A stretch of DNA of 53,971 nt from Betaproteobacteria bacterium (GTDB lineage Bacteria; Pseudomonadota; Gammaproteobacteria; Burkholderiales; Thiobacillaceae). A program made the position numbers and the translations under genes. Below, one piece after another: positions 29,053-37,997 of this stretch. The notes beneath the pieces are model-generated. The model was not told the origin of the DNA, ran no database searches, and saw only the letters and a program-made list of their open reading frames with translations. Every line of letters begins with the position of its first letter. Positions within the stretch are counted from its first letter, which is position 1. The stretch spans positions 1 to 53,971 of the forward strand of contig JAIFKV010000065.1 of NCBI GenBank assembly GCA_020049415.1, given 5' to 3'.

Positions 29053-29754
29053 TTACCTGACACTGTAGTCGCGCGCCTCAAGACACGCTTTATTGGCGCG
29101 TAGATAGTCAGCGCGCTTTTCTCCCAGTTTGGATTGCTCGATCCCGCTGCCCGGCTGGGACGGATCGAAGCCAGTCTGATCGACCGCCCAACGATGACAT
29201 TCGTAACGATCGTTTGCGATCTGCTGTTCGTCCTGGCCGTGCTTCGGATAAACGAACAACTGCTCCGGCTCGGGTGGCAAAGTGACCACTTCGGGTTCCT
29301 CGGGCGGATTCACCACCACATATTCGCGCTGACTCGGACGCCAGTTGTAATACACGCCATCGGCATAGTAATAAGGCACTCCACCCACCCAGAGCGTGGT
29401 GAAGAAGGGAGGTAAAACCGAAATTCCCAATCCTATCGGTGGCGCTGTCACCACAAAGCGCGGACCCGAGGGTCGATACCAGACACCGCCATTAAAGAAA
29501 TATCGAGTTCCTCGATGCGGCACGACGATTGGCGCATGCGGCAATCTGTCAACCAGCATGCCGCGTGATGGATAGTAACGGTCATGGTGATGACGCTGAT
29601 CCAAACGATAACCCTGTTCACCCCTGGGGGCGCTTTTTTCCCCACGACGTTCTTCCCCCCGCCTGGAATCAGCCGATACATCGCTGATACTGATGCTGAT
29701 GCTCAACAGCATGGCCAGCGCCATGCCTGCTCTGTTTATGTGATGAGTTGACAT
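29053..29754 (-). CDS. Secreted protein with WYRP-type repeat region and DRYEC module (DUF6515-like)
   Basis: 233 residues. A signal peptide (about 1-28) is followed by an Arg/His-rich stretch, then a central region rich in Tyr, Trp and Pro (FFNGGVWYRP, YYYADGVYYNW), typical of DUF6515-like secreted proteins of unknown function. The C-terminus carries DRYEC-HR-WAV-DQTGFDPSQP and ends with a YLRANKACLEARDYSVR segment. The next gene has the same C-terminal module. I chose ATG 29754 because AAGGAG lies six bases ahead; an ATG five codons earlier overlaps that site. It ends 19 bases from the ABC exporter stop, and the genes converge. Confidence 0.75.
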   Translation of the reverse strand: MSTHHINRAGMALAMLLSISISISDVSADSRRGEERRGEKSAPRGEQGYRLDQRHHHDRYYPSRGMLVDRLPHAPIVVPHRGTRYFFNGGVWYRPSGPRFVVTAPPIGLGISVLPPFFTTLWVGGVPYYYADGVYYNWRPSQREYVVVNPPEEPEVVTLPPEPEQLFVYPKHGQDEQQIANDRYECHRWAVDQTGFDPSQPGSGIEQSKLGEKRADYLRANKACLEARDYSVR

Positions 29755-29867
29755 CGTTTTCTCCTTCATTGGCTTGAATCAATTCATATCGCAATGGGGT
29801 TTGGCGCGCACTCGCGCTGATAACACCCCTTTTAAGCCGGATATTTCATGAACAACTACAGCCCCGA

Positions 29868-30470
29868 TTAATGAACTTTATAACCACGTCCTTCCAGGCA
29901 GACCGCCATGGCGCGACGGTATTCTTGAGCCAAGTGGTCGAGCCGACGCAAGCGTTGTGCGTCAAGCTGATCGTAGCGATCCTGAACCCGTTCTGCCCGC
30001 GTCGAACGAGAGGCGTCCGAGGCGGAACCGATCGCCGCCCCGGTAATGGCGCCGATCACCGCGCCAGCAACGGTATCGCGCGGCCTGGAAATCGCCGCGC
30101 CGAGTATGCCGCCGGTCAACGCACCCACCGCCGTGTCGTGTCCAGGTTCCGGCATCGGCAGCACCTCAACCCGCACATTCGCCGCGACCAAGGGTTGGCT
30201 TGGATCAAACCCGGTCTGCTTCACCGCCCACAGATAACATTCGTATCGATCACGATCCTGCCGCTCAGGCGTCTGACCAGCGGTGGGATAAAAAAACACT
30301 TGCGTCGGCGGCGGCTGTGTTTTGACCGCCTCGGAAACTACTCGCTGCTCCTCCGGCGCAGAAGCACAACCGCCAAGCGATATCGCCAACGCCAAAAGGA
30401 TCAGCCGTACCCCGGCATGACTGGAAATATCGCCGCCCCAGCGCACAATGGTTTGTTGTTCAGCCGTCAT
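29868..30470 (-). CDS. Glycine-zipper lipoprotein with DRYEC module
   Basis: 200 residues. The lipobox LGGC ends a signal segment; SAPEE follows. The DRYEC-YL-WAV-KQTGFDPSQP module begins the mature part. It is interrupted by a glycine zipper (AVGALTGGILGAAI, AGAVIGAITGAAIGS) and then resumes with YRRAMAVCLEGRGYKVH, matching the C-terminus of the downstream neighbour. Glycine zippers of this sort are common in outer-membrane lipoproteins and can insert in membranes. ATG 30470 is preceded by AAGGA; a longer reading from 30551 lacks a signal. It is upstream of the DUF6515-like gene on the same strand, 113 bases away, so they may be co-transcribed. Confidence 0.75.
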   Translation of the reverse strand: MTAEQQTIVRWGGDISSHAGVRLILLALAISLGGCASAPEEQRVVSEAVKTQPPPTQVFFYPTAGQTPERQDRDRYECYLWAVKQTGFDPSQPLVAANVRVEVLPMPEPGHDTAVGALTGGILGAAISRPRDTVAGAVIGAITGAAIGSASDASRSTRAERVQDRYDQLDAQRLRRLDHLAQEYRRAMAVCLEGRGYKVH

Positions 30471-30796
30471 TTGAATTCCTTTTCCGATAATTGAAGCGAA
30501 CCCGAAACCAGCGGCGCAAGCGCGAAATAGACTGGAACAGACGATGCTCATGTAATCAGCATAGTCTTGGCAGGCAACCGAACTTCCAACAAGTTGTAAC
30601 CGAATGTTTCAGACTGTTTCCGCTCATTCCAGATTCGGTTTGCAAAGGTGCATGTGGTTTCGCCTTGTACTTTGCCGACTTGCACACCGCATTCGCATCC
30701 ATCGAACACAACCTGGGCGGAATAAAGCATTTAATCTTGGACAAATTAAAGGACATGAAGGTATGTTTAGCCCCTGTAAAAAATCTGCTTGATGAC
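30471..30796. other. Divergent intergenic region before ubiU
   Basis: 326 bases between the glycine-zipper lipoprotein and ubiU, which are divergent. I looked for an FNR-type site (TTGAT-N4-ATCAA), because ubiUVT is FNR-controlled in E. coli, and found none. An AT-rich stretch with TTGGAC (near 30738) lies before ubiU, but no good -10 sits at the right spacing. No gene is evident. Confidence 0.45.
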
Positions 30797-31810
30797 ATGT
30801 CGAATCCCCCTCTGCTTGAACTGATTTGCCCCGCCGGTAGCCTGCCGGCGCTGAAAGCCGCCGTGGATAACGGCGCCGATGGCGTTTATCTCGGCCTCAA
30901 AGACAACACCAACGCGCGCAATTTTTCCGGGCTGAATTTCGACGAGAAATCGCTCACTGAGGGTATTCGCTACGCCCATACAAAAAAGCGCAAGGTTTTG
31001 ATGGCGCTGAACACCTACCCGCAACCGGCCACACTTTCCCGCTGGCACCAGGCGGTGGATACCGCCGCCAGCCTCGGCGTCGATGCCATCATCCTGGCTG
31101 ACCCCGGCTTGATGGCCTATGCCCGAAAAACTCATCCGCAACTGCGCTTGCATCTGTCGGTGCAGGGTTCCGCCACCAGTTACGAAGCCGTCAACTTTTA
31201 CCGGGAGCGCTTCGGCATTCAGCGCGCCGTGTTGCCGCGTGTGCTGTCGCTGGCGCAAGTCGAAAACGTCATTGAAAACACTGATGTCGAAATCGAACTG
31301 TTCGGTTTTGGCGGCTTGTGCGTGATGGTTGAAGGCCGCTGTCTGCTGTCGTCCTACGCCTGCGGCGATTCGCCGAATACTTTCGGCGCTTGTTCGCCCG
31401 GCCACGCGGTGCGCTGGGAGCAGACGCCGAAAGGCATGGAAACCCGCCTCAACGGCGTGCTGATCGACCGCTACGCCGACAACGAGAAAGCCGGTTATCC
31501 GACGCTGTGCAAAGGCCGCTTCGAAGTGCAGGGCGAGACCTACTACGCACTGGAGGAACCGACCAGTTTGAATTCAATGGACATGCTGCCGGAAATGGCG
31601 CGGCTGGGTATTGCCGCAATCAAGATCGAAGGCCGCCAGCGCAGCCCGGCTTATGTCGCGCAGGTCACCCAGGTCTGGCGCGCCGCCATCGACGCGGTGA
31701 AGAAGGACCGCGCCACCTTCAAGGCGCAACCAGCCTGGCAAACGGCGCTGGCGAAGGTGTCGGAAGGCAGCATGAACACGCTCGGCGCGTATTACCGGCC
31801 GTGGAAGTGA
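30797..31810 (+). CDS. ubiU: O2-independent ubiquinone biosynthesis protein UbiU
   Basis: 337 residues of the peptidase U32 family. UbiU forms a heterodimer with UbiV that hydroxylates ubiquinone precursors without oxygen. All four [4Fe-4S] cysteines are present at about 175, 182, 199 and 238, in GGLCVM, EGRC, GACSPG and TLCKGR. This is the E. coli set (169, 176, 193, 232) shifted by six. The start at 30797 follows homology (ELICPAGSLPALKAAV); neither it nor the in-frame ATG at 30755 has a good ribosome site. It is directly followed by ubiV and ubiT. E. coli has the same genes divided between two units. Confidence 0.95.
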   Translation: MSNPPLLELICPAGSLPALKAAVDNGADGVYLGLKDNTNARNFSGLNFDEKSLTEGIRYAHTKKRKVLMALNTYPQPATLSRWHQAVDTAASLGVDAIILADPGLMAYARKTHPQLRLHLSVQGSATSYEAVNFYRERFGIQRAVLPRVLSLAQVENVIENTDVEIELFGFGGLCVMVEGRCLLSSYACGDSPNTFGACSPGHAVRWEQTPKGMETRLNGVLIDRYADNEKAGYPTLCKGRFEVQGETYYALEEPTSLNSMDMLPEMARLGIAAIKIEGRQRSPAYVAQVTQVWRAAIDAVKKDRATFKAQPAWQTALAKVSEGSMNTLGAYYRPWK

Positions 31811-31815
31811 GGCGT

Positions 31816-32730
31816 ATGAAACTCTCCCTCGGCCCCCTCCTCTACTACTGGTCACGCGAGGACACCCTCGCGTTCTACGAACAATCTGCCGAATGGCCGG
31901 TGGACATCGTCTATCTGGGCGAAACAGTCTGTTCACGGCGACATCTGCTGCGCCTGCCGGATTATCTGGAACTGGCGGAAAAACTCAGCGCCGTTGGCAA
32001 GGAAGTCGTGCTGTCCAGCCAGACGCTGATCGAATCGGAATCCGACCTGAAGGCGCTGCGCAAGTTGATCGCCGATGGAAGATTCAAGGTCGAAGCCAAT
32101 GAATGGGGTGCGGTGCGTTTGCTGGCGGAAGCCAGACTGCCCTTCGTCGCCGGCCCGACGCTGAACGCCTACAACCCGGACACGCTGGCGATGCTGGCCG
32201 AAATGGGTGCGACACGCTGGGTGCCGCCGGTGGAAATGCCGCGTCAAATGATCAAGGACATGCTGACGGCGCTGCCGGAATCCATCCACCTGGAAACCGA
32301 GTTGTTCGGCTACGGCCGATTACCGCTGGCCTTCTCGGCGCGCTGTTTCACTGCCCGGCACTACAACCTGCAGAAGGACGACTGCCAGTTCCGTTGCCTC
32401 GACCATCCCGACGGGCTGGTGCTGGCTTCACGTGAAGGCGAAGACTTTCTCGCCATCAATGGCATCCAGACCCAGTCTGCCAAAGTGATGAGCCTGGCGC
32501 ATCGGTTCAACGAACTGGCGGATGCCGGCATCGACGTGCTGCGCCTGTCGCCGCAGGCGCGCAACATGCAACGCGTAGTCGACATCTTTCGCGCCCTCGC
32601 CGAGGGCGATATCCAACCGGCGCAAGCGCCCGCCCAACTTGATCGCTTCATGCCCGCCGCGCCGTGCGACGGCTATTGGCTGGGAAAAGCCGGCATGGAA
32701 TATCACTCTGTAGCTCACCCTGTAGCGTAA
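31816..32730 (+). CDS. ubiV: O2-independent ubiquinone biosynthesis protein UbiV
   Basis: 304 residues, peptidase U32 family, partner of UbiU. The cluster cysteines are Cys39 (LGETVCSRR), about 177 (SARCFTARH) and about 190 and 194 (DDCQFRC). Cys39 is at the same number as in E. coli UbiV and the others are shifted by three. It starts five bases after the ubiU stop; a longer reading from 31390 runs inside ubiU. Its intact ligands together with UbiU and UbiT predict ubiquinone synthesis in anoxic conditions, useful for nitrate or other anaerobic respiration. Confidence 0.95.
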   Translation: MKLSLGPLLYYWSREDTLAFYEQSAEWPVDIVYLGETVCSRRHLLRLPDYLELAEKLSAVGKEVVLSSQTLIESESDLKALRKLIADGRFKVEANEWGAVRLLAEARLPFVAGPTLNAYNPDTLAMLAEMGATRWVPPVEMPRQMIKDMLTALPESIHLETELFGYGRLPLAFSARCFTARHYNLQKDDCQFRCLDHPDGLVLASREGEDFLAINGIQTQSAKVMSLAHRFNELADAGIDVLRLSPQARNMQRVVDIFRALAEGDIQPAQAPAQLDRFMPAAPCDGYWLGKAGMEYHSVAHPVA

Positions 32731-32796
32731 TAAATCAATTTTCACCAACCGTCCGGATTCCTGCGAAGACCGGAATGACAAAGAGAGGAAATACCC

Positions 32797-33291
32797 ATGA
32801 TGCTGCCCGCGATGCAACTACCTGCCATGCCACAACCACTGGCCCGTCTGGTTGCAAATATCCCAGCCTGGCCATTGGTGACGCCGGCATCACACGCCTT
32901 CGCCCTCGCCGCCAATCTGGTCGCATGGCCCTCGCTGCGAGAAATGGATTGGACACAGATTCATGGTCGCCGCTTCTGCGTTCAGATACGCGATATCAGC
33001 CTGAGTCTGCATTTTTCACTCCATGCCAACGGCTTTCGCGCCGAGCGAACCGCACCGGCCGATGTCACCTTCACCGCAACCTCGGCTGATTTCGCCCGAC
33101 TGGCGCTGCGCCTGGAAGACCCGGACACGCTGTTCTTCAACCGCCGCCTGCTGATTGAAGGCGATACCGATCTTGGCCTCGGCGTAAAGAACATGCTCGA
33201 TGCGGTCGAACTGGAAACCGCCGCAGCAAAAATGCCGGCCGGAATGGGACGCGTGGTACTGCTCCTGCGCCGATTGACAACCCAGAGCTGA
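32797..33291 (+). CDS. ubiT: Ubiquinone biosynthesis accessory factor UbiT (SCP2 domain)
   Basis: 164 residues with an SCP2-type lipid-binding domain. UbiT is the anaerobic counterpart of UbiJ, thought to hold the hydrophobic ubiquinone intermediates for UbiU/V and the other Ubi enzymes. The typical late segment LIEGDTDLGLGVKNMLD is clear, as is DVTFTATSADFARLAL. GAGAGGAAA precedes the ATG. The 66 bases after ubiV include a short inverted repeat (ATTCC...GGAAT) but no terminator-like T run, so ubiUVT is likely one operon. Confidence 0.93.
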   Translation: MMLPAMQLPAMPQPLARLVANIPAWPLVTPASHAFALAANLVAWPSLREMDWTQIHGRRFCVQIRDISLSLHFSLHANGFRAERTAPADVTFTATSADFARLALRLEDPDTLFFNRRLLIEGDTDLGLGVKNMLDAVELETAAAKMPAGMGRVVLLLRRLTTQS

Positions 33292-33424
33292 ATAAATCGG
33301 CTGAACAAGTCGGGCCAGGACAACTCACATTAACCGAGTTCAGCTTGAGGGTGTCGCATAACCAGTGCAAACCTGAGTTGGTTGCCTTGAATAGGGGTGC
33401 AATGAAGGTGACGGGTTTCCTGGT

Positions 33425-34198
33425 TTACTTGCGTTCGACCCGATAGCCCTTGGGGATGTCAAACACCTCGGGCTTTAACTTGGCAGTGCCATATTGCTCG
33501 TAAGTCAGGCTGATACGGCTATTCAGCTTGTTGGACAGCGCAGCCATACGTCCTGTGCCTTCGTATTTGGTTTGAACATCTACCGCACAGAGCAGACCCA
33601 TCGGGGCCATTCTGCGAACAATTTCGCTCATGCCACGCGCTTGCGCTGGGGAACTCTTGGCCAGGGCTGGAATGCCCATGAAGAAATCCGGACTTTTTGC
33701 CGCGTTGCTGAAGGTGACCACTTCTTTCTGTTCATCCGTATCGCGCGCCAGCCAGACATTGCCGATCAAGGTGAAACTGACTTTCTCGCCACCTACTTCG
33801 GCCGGCATAGATGCAAAGATGGATTGTTCGACACAGTTCCATTTTTGCAGGGTGTGCTTGCGGCCGGTTGGCTTGAGATCCAGCTTCAGATCTTTGCTCG
33901 ATACCGTGGCGTTGGTTTGCTGGTTTAGCGAAGCCATTGCATAAATCTGGGCTTGCCGCTGTGAATGGTCGATGACGGTGATCTCATTCTTTTTAAGGTC
34001 GTAGAGGTGAGAAAAAGCTTTGCCGCGATCGATCATATCGCGCCGTATCTGCGAACCACTCAGCCAGATGCCTTCTTGGCCAACGCCTTGCATGCCCATC
34101 GCCACCACTGTGCTGCGACCGGTCAAGGAAAGATCGGCGGCGGCTGGGATGGCAGTTAAAACACTGAACATAGTCAATATTAGAGCGGGGGATTTCAT
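33425..34198 (-). CDS. Periplasmic protein of unknown function (DUF4412-like)
   Basis: 257 residues with a signal peptide (about 1-21, AIPAAADLS). The mature part looks like an all-beta lipoprotein-carrier-type fold similar to DUF4412 proteins: GIWLSGSQIRRDMIDRGK, then ITVIDHSQRQAQIYAM. That is the pattern of a protein that reports a bound or coated lipid, but I cannot name a ligand. Its start overlaps the stop of the MMPL exporter (ATGA at 34195-34198), so the two are translationally coupled and probably act together. Confidence 0.65.
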   Translation of the reverse strand: MKSPALILTMFSVLTAIPAAADLSLTGRSTVVAMGMQGVGQEGIWLSGSQIRRDMIDRGKAFSHLYDLKKNEITVIDHSQRQAQIYAMASLNQQTNATVSSKDLKLDLKPTGRKHTLQKWNCVEQSIFASMPAEVGGEKVSFTLIGNVWLARDTDEQKEVVTFSNAAKSPDFFMGIPALAKSSPAQARGMSEIVRRMAPMGLLCAVDVQTKYEGTGRMAALSNKLNSRISLTYEQYGTAKLKPEVFDIPKGYRVERK

Positions 34199-36462
34199 GG
34201 CTTCTCCTCACGTGGTTGGATTTCTACTTCGCTCAGATTGAAACGATGGTAGAGCTTCATCAAAGGCTTTGGCGCCCACCAGTTGAGGTTGCCGAGCAAC
34301 CGCAGACTAGCCGGTACCAGCAACATGCGGACCAAAGTGGCATCAACCAGAACCGAGAGCAACAACCCCAGGCCCATCGCTTTCATGAATACCACTTCAC
34401 CCATGGCAAACGCGCCTAGAACAATACCGATCAGCAATGCGGCGCTGGTGATGATCGGGCCGCTGCGCTGAATACCGGTTGCCACCGAACGCATATTGTC
34501 GCCGGTTGTTTGGCACATTTCCTTGATACGCGAGAGCAAAAAGACTTCGTAATCGATCGACAAGCCAAAAGCTGCGGCAAAAATAAGCACCAGTATCGTG
34601 CCATCCATACTGCCTTGCGGCGTGAAGTTGAGCCACTGAGCAAAATTGCCATCTTGAAACACCCAGACCAGCGCACCGAAGGTGGCGGATAGCGAGAGCA
34701 GGTTGGTCAGAACGGCTTTGAGCGGAATCAATACGCTGCCCAACATGAAGAACAGCAACACGAAAATCACGCCAACGATAGCCGCGATCGTCCAGGGCAC
34801 CCATTCACGCAACGATTGCAGATAATCAAGGTGAAAGGCAGGAAAGCCACCAACCTGAATTTGCAGAATACTGTCCGGCAAGGGCAAGGCGCGAATTTTC
34901 TTGACCAGTTCACGTGCTTCTTCTGAACTGGGGGGAACTGAATATTCAACATGCATCAGACTGAAATCCGCCTTGGCATAGCCATCCAGCGTTTCCTGCG
35001 CGAGCGGGAACTGATCTGGAAACTCATAAAGCAGTTGGTAATCTTTAAGATTGAGATTGGGATCAATACTGGTCAAACCGGAGATTTTGACGATTCCTGG
35101 CAAGGTGCGCAGTTTTTGCGTGTAAGCATCCAGGCCCGCTAATGCTGCAGGCGTATGCGCATCGCCACGGGTCTGAATCGCCAACACCAGTGGCCCCATG
35201 TCCGAGTGCGAAAAGCGCTGTTTGAGGATTTCCTGCACTTGCCGGCTTTCCGCTGTCACCGGTAGCGATTTGCTGTCGGCCGGCCCGATTTCCATGTGCA
35301 GGACAGGCGTGCCCATAGCCAACAGCAAGGTCAAGGTGAGGATCAATATCAGCCAGGCGCGGCGCATTACAAAATGGCTGTAACGATACCAACGCCCGCC
35401 TTCGGTTTGATGCGCGGCGCGGCCAGCGAGACCAGGAAAAGCGAAACGGTTGACGCGATGCCCCAGCATGGCGAGCAAAGCCGGCAGTAAAACCACTGCG
35501 GTGATCATGGCGGCGGCGACCGAGATGCCGCCAGCCAAACCCATATTCTGGAAAAAACGTTGCGGTAGCAAATGCAGACAAAACAGACTGGAAGCAACGG
35601 TCAGTCCACTGAATACCACCGTTCGACCAGCGGTACACATGGTCTTCATCAAACTATCATCGACATCTTTCCCCGCTGCCAATTCTTCACGAAAACGCGA
35701 AACGATAAAAAGTGCGTAATCGATTGCCAGCCCGAGACCGAGCATAGAGACGACATTGGCGGCATAGACACTGATGTCGATAAACATCGTGAAGGTCTTC
35801 AACAGCGCAACCGAAAGCACGATGGTGACGACACCGACAATAAGCGGCAACATCGCCGCCGCGACTGAGCCGAATACCCAGACCAGCAGCAGCGACAGTG
35901 CAATGAAACTGGCGATCTCGGCGTGCCAGATGTCGCGCGCCAATTGCTGGCGAATATCGACATAGGTGGCTAATTCACCTCCCAGTAAAACCTCGATTTG
36001 ATCGCTGTGAAGTTGCTGGCGCAAACGCTCGAAGGCGGCAATACCTTCATCGGCGGCACGCTCCAACTGCACCACTGCGTAACTCAAGCGTGCATCTTTG
36101 GAGCGAAAACGGACATCGCCGCCGCCTTGGTAACTCAACACGCTTTTGACCTCGGGATTCCGCGAGATATTGGCGATTACCGCCTCCACTGCGCTGCGAT
36201 AAGCAGGACTATCGGCGTCACCGAGTGCATCAGAGCGCGATCGAAACAACAAAATCACCTGCGTTTCATCGCGGCCCAGGTGTTGGCGCAACAAACGCAC
36301 CGACTCCGCGGAACCGCTTCCGGGCACATCCCAGCCGGGTGCCAGCGTCAAGCGCTGCATAACATCCTTGCTGTAGAAAGCGCCCAACAAAACCAGCAGC
36401 AAACCCAGCAAAACGATTAGGCGGGGATATCGGCCGGTAAACCGGCCTAGAAAAAAGAACAT
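34195..36462 (-). CDS. MMPL/RND family exporter
   Basis: 755 residues with 11-12 membrane segments in two repeated halves, each with a large periplasmic loop. The halves contain the MMPL proton-relay motifs: LAIDYALFIVSRFRE near 246 and LSIDYEVFLLSRIKE near 636. This is the family of MmpL3, HpnN and YdfJ, which move lipids or small hydrophobic compounds across or out of the inner membrane. No hopanoid or polyketide genes accompany it. The start at 36462 gives a TM1 in family position; an upstream reading to 36771 would overlap the antiporter gene. The downstream coupled periplasmic protein may accept the cargo. Confidence 0.88.
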   Translation of the reverse strand: MFFFLGRFTGRYPRLIVLLGLLLVLLGAFYSKDVMQRLTLAPGWDVPGSGSAESVRLLRQHLGRDETQVILLFRSRSDALGDADSPAYRSAVEAVIANISRNPEVKSVLSYQGGGDVRFRSKDARLSYAVVQLERAADEGIAAFERLRQQLHSDQIEVLLGGELATYVDIRQQLARDIWHAEIASFIALSLLLVWVFGSVAAAMLPLIVGVVTIVLSVALLKTFTMFIDISVYAANVVSMLGLGLAIDYALFIVSRFREELAAGKDVDDSLMKTMCTAGRTVVFSGLTVASSLFCLHLLPQRFFQNMGLAGGISVAAAMITAVVLLPALLAMLGHRVNRFAFPGLAGRAAHQTEGGRWYRYSHFVMRRAWLILILTLTLLLAMGTPVLHMEIGPADSKSLPVTAESRQVQEILKQRFSHSDMGPLVLAIQTRGDAHTPAALAGLDAYTQKLRTLPGIVKISGLTSIDPNLNLKDYQLLYEFPDQFPLAQETLDGYAKADFSLMHVEYSVPPSSEEARELVKKIRALPLPDSILQIQVGGFPAFHLDYLQSLREWVPWTIAAIVGVIFVLLFFMLGSVLIPLKAVLTNLLSLSATFGALVWVFQDGNFAQWLNFTPQGSMDGTILVLIFAAAFGLSIDYEVFLLSRIKEMCQTTGDNMRSVATGIQRSGPIITSAALLIGIVLGAFAMGEVVFMKAMGLGLLLSVLVDATLVRMLLVPASLRLLGNLNWWAPKPLMKLYHRFNLSEVEIQPREEKP

Positions 36463-36557
36463 GGAGAAATGGAGCCTTGAATCTGACCCGCGCAAGGGTA
36501 TCACCGATGCGCGGAAGTCCTGCTGAGGAATGTCGCGCCAAAAGCGCAAGCGTGGTT

Positions 36558-37895
36558 TCAGTGACTGGGTTCGACTTGCGCGGCAGCGGATGGCGGCGTG
36601 CTGGTTTCCTTGTGCGGTGTATGCGGATTCCAGCCCACCGTACCCAGCATGATGAAGAAGCCGATGACATAGGCCATCGCCACATGCCAGCCGCCTTTGA
36701 GCCAGGCAACGGTTGAACGCCCCTCCGGGAACAGGTTGGTAATGGCGACGCCAGCAGAAGAACCAAACCACAAGATTGAGCCGCCAAAACCTACCGCATA
36801 GGCCAGCACGCCCCAGTCGTAACCGCCCTGGGTCAGCGACAGTGCGGTGAGCGGGATGTTATCGAATACGGCGGAGACGAAGCCCAGACCAAACGCCGTT
36901 TCCCACGAAGCCGTCGGCAGTTTCTCCACCGGCATCATCGACGCACAGACAACCAGCGACAGCAAAAAAATGCTGCCCTTGGTGGCATCCGGCAACAAAC
37001 TCCATTCCGGCTTGCGCAACGGCGCCATGGCCAGTAACACCACCCAGACGGCCACCCCAAGGAACGGGAAAGTATTGGAAATTTCCGGGTAGTGGGTGTT
37101 CATGACAATGTTGGTTGCCATTGCACCGACCAGAATCAGTACCACAATAAGCACATAAGCCCAGTCAATGCGGGTATTGATGTCCACTTTTGTCGAGATC
37201 GGCTGAAAACCGTGTTGTTGCCGGGCGGCAATCACGCCAAAGATCATCAGCGCCGGAACTGCGGCGGCATAGGCATGAAAGACATCCAGTGGCGCGACAC
37301 CATCGATCCACATCATGGTTGTGGTGGTGTCGCCGACGACCGAGCCGGAACCGCCGGCATTGGAAGCAGCGACAATAGCGGCCAGATAGCCAATATGGAC
37401 TCGGCGTTTAAACACCCCTAACGCCACCGTGCCGCCAATCAGCGCCGCCGCAATGTTGTCGAGAAAAGCGGAGATGACAAACACCATGACCAGCAAGACA
37501 AATCCGCCTTTCCAGCCTTCGGGCAGAAAGCGCGGCAGCACTTCGGGTATGCGGCTGTCTTCAAAATGCCTGGCGAGTATGGAAAAACCCAGCAACAAGC
37601 CCAACAGATTCGCCAGTGTGACCCATTCATGCTGCAGATGCAGCCCCAAGCCAGCAAAACCCTCGACACCATGAAAACCGGTGAATCCGAGTTTATAAAG
37701 AGTGATGGCGGTCAAGCCTGTCAAAGCTACCATTAATGTATGGTGATGTAACAACGCTACCCCGAGCAGGGTCAGTGCAAACAGGATGAAATCTACCGGG
37801 ATGCCGAATACAACAGGAGATTCTGCGGCATACGCCAAGGATGGAAGCAACAACATCGCCAATAGAAGTGATACCACGCGAGCAGGAATTAACAT
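36558..37895 (-). CDS. NhaD/ArsB-like sodium-proton antiporter (IT superfamily)
   Basis: 445 residues, about 12 membrane segments plus an N-terminal signal-like segment (MLLLPSLAYAAES). Key family parts are AFLDNIAAALIGG, SNAGGSGSVVGDTTTTMMW and AVFDNIPLTALSL: the two helical hairpins with the DN pairs common to NhaD and CitMHS/ArsB transporters. NhaD-type members exchange Na+ or Li+ for H+. The C-terminal tail is short and hydrophilic. It is read in the same direction as the MMPL exporter gene and divergent from the universal stress protein gene. Confidence 0.82.
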   Translation of the reverse strand: MLIPARVVSLLLAMLLLPSLAYAAESPVVFGIPVDFILFALTLLGVALLHHHTLMVALTGLTAITLYKLGFTGFHGVEGFAGLGLHLQHEWVTLANLLGLLLGFSILARHFEDSRIPEVLPRFLPEGWKGGFVLLVMVFVISAFLDNIAAALIGGTVALGVFKRRVHIGYLAAIVAASNAGGSGSVVGDTTTTMMWIDGVAPLDVFHAYAAAVPALMIFGVIAARQQHGFQPISTKVDINTRIDWAYVLIVVLILVGAMATNIVMNTHYPEISNTFPFLGVAVWVVLLAMAPLRKPEWSLLPDATKGSIFLLSLVVCASMMPVEKLPTASWETAFGLGFVSAVFDNIPLTALSLTQGGYDWGVLAYAVGFGGSILWFGSSAGVAITNLFPEGRSTVAWLKGGWHVAMAYVIGFFIMLGTVGWNPHTPHKETSTPPSAAAQVEPSH

Positions 37896-37997
37896 TGGAA
37901 TAGTCTCAAAAAAGGAACTTCAAACGATTATATTAAGGCTGTGTTGCGATAAGCATTCAGCCATGAGTGACACACTTTCTAACAAGAGGGATTTTTC

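Noticed and set aside
30721-30800. An FNR box before ubiU
   Set aside because: The TTGAT at 30790 is not followed by ATCAA at the required distance and overlaps the start codon.
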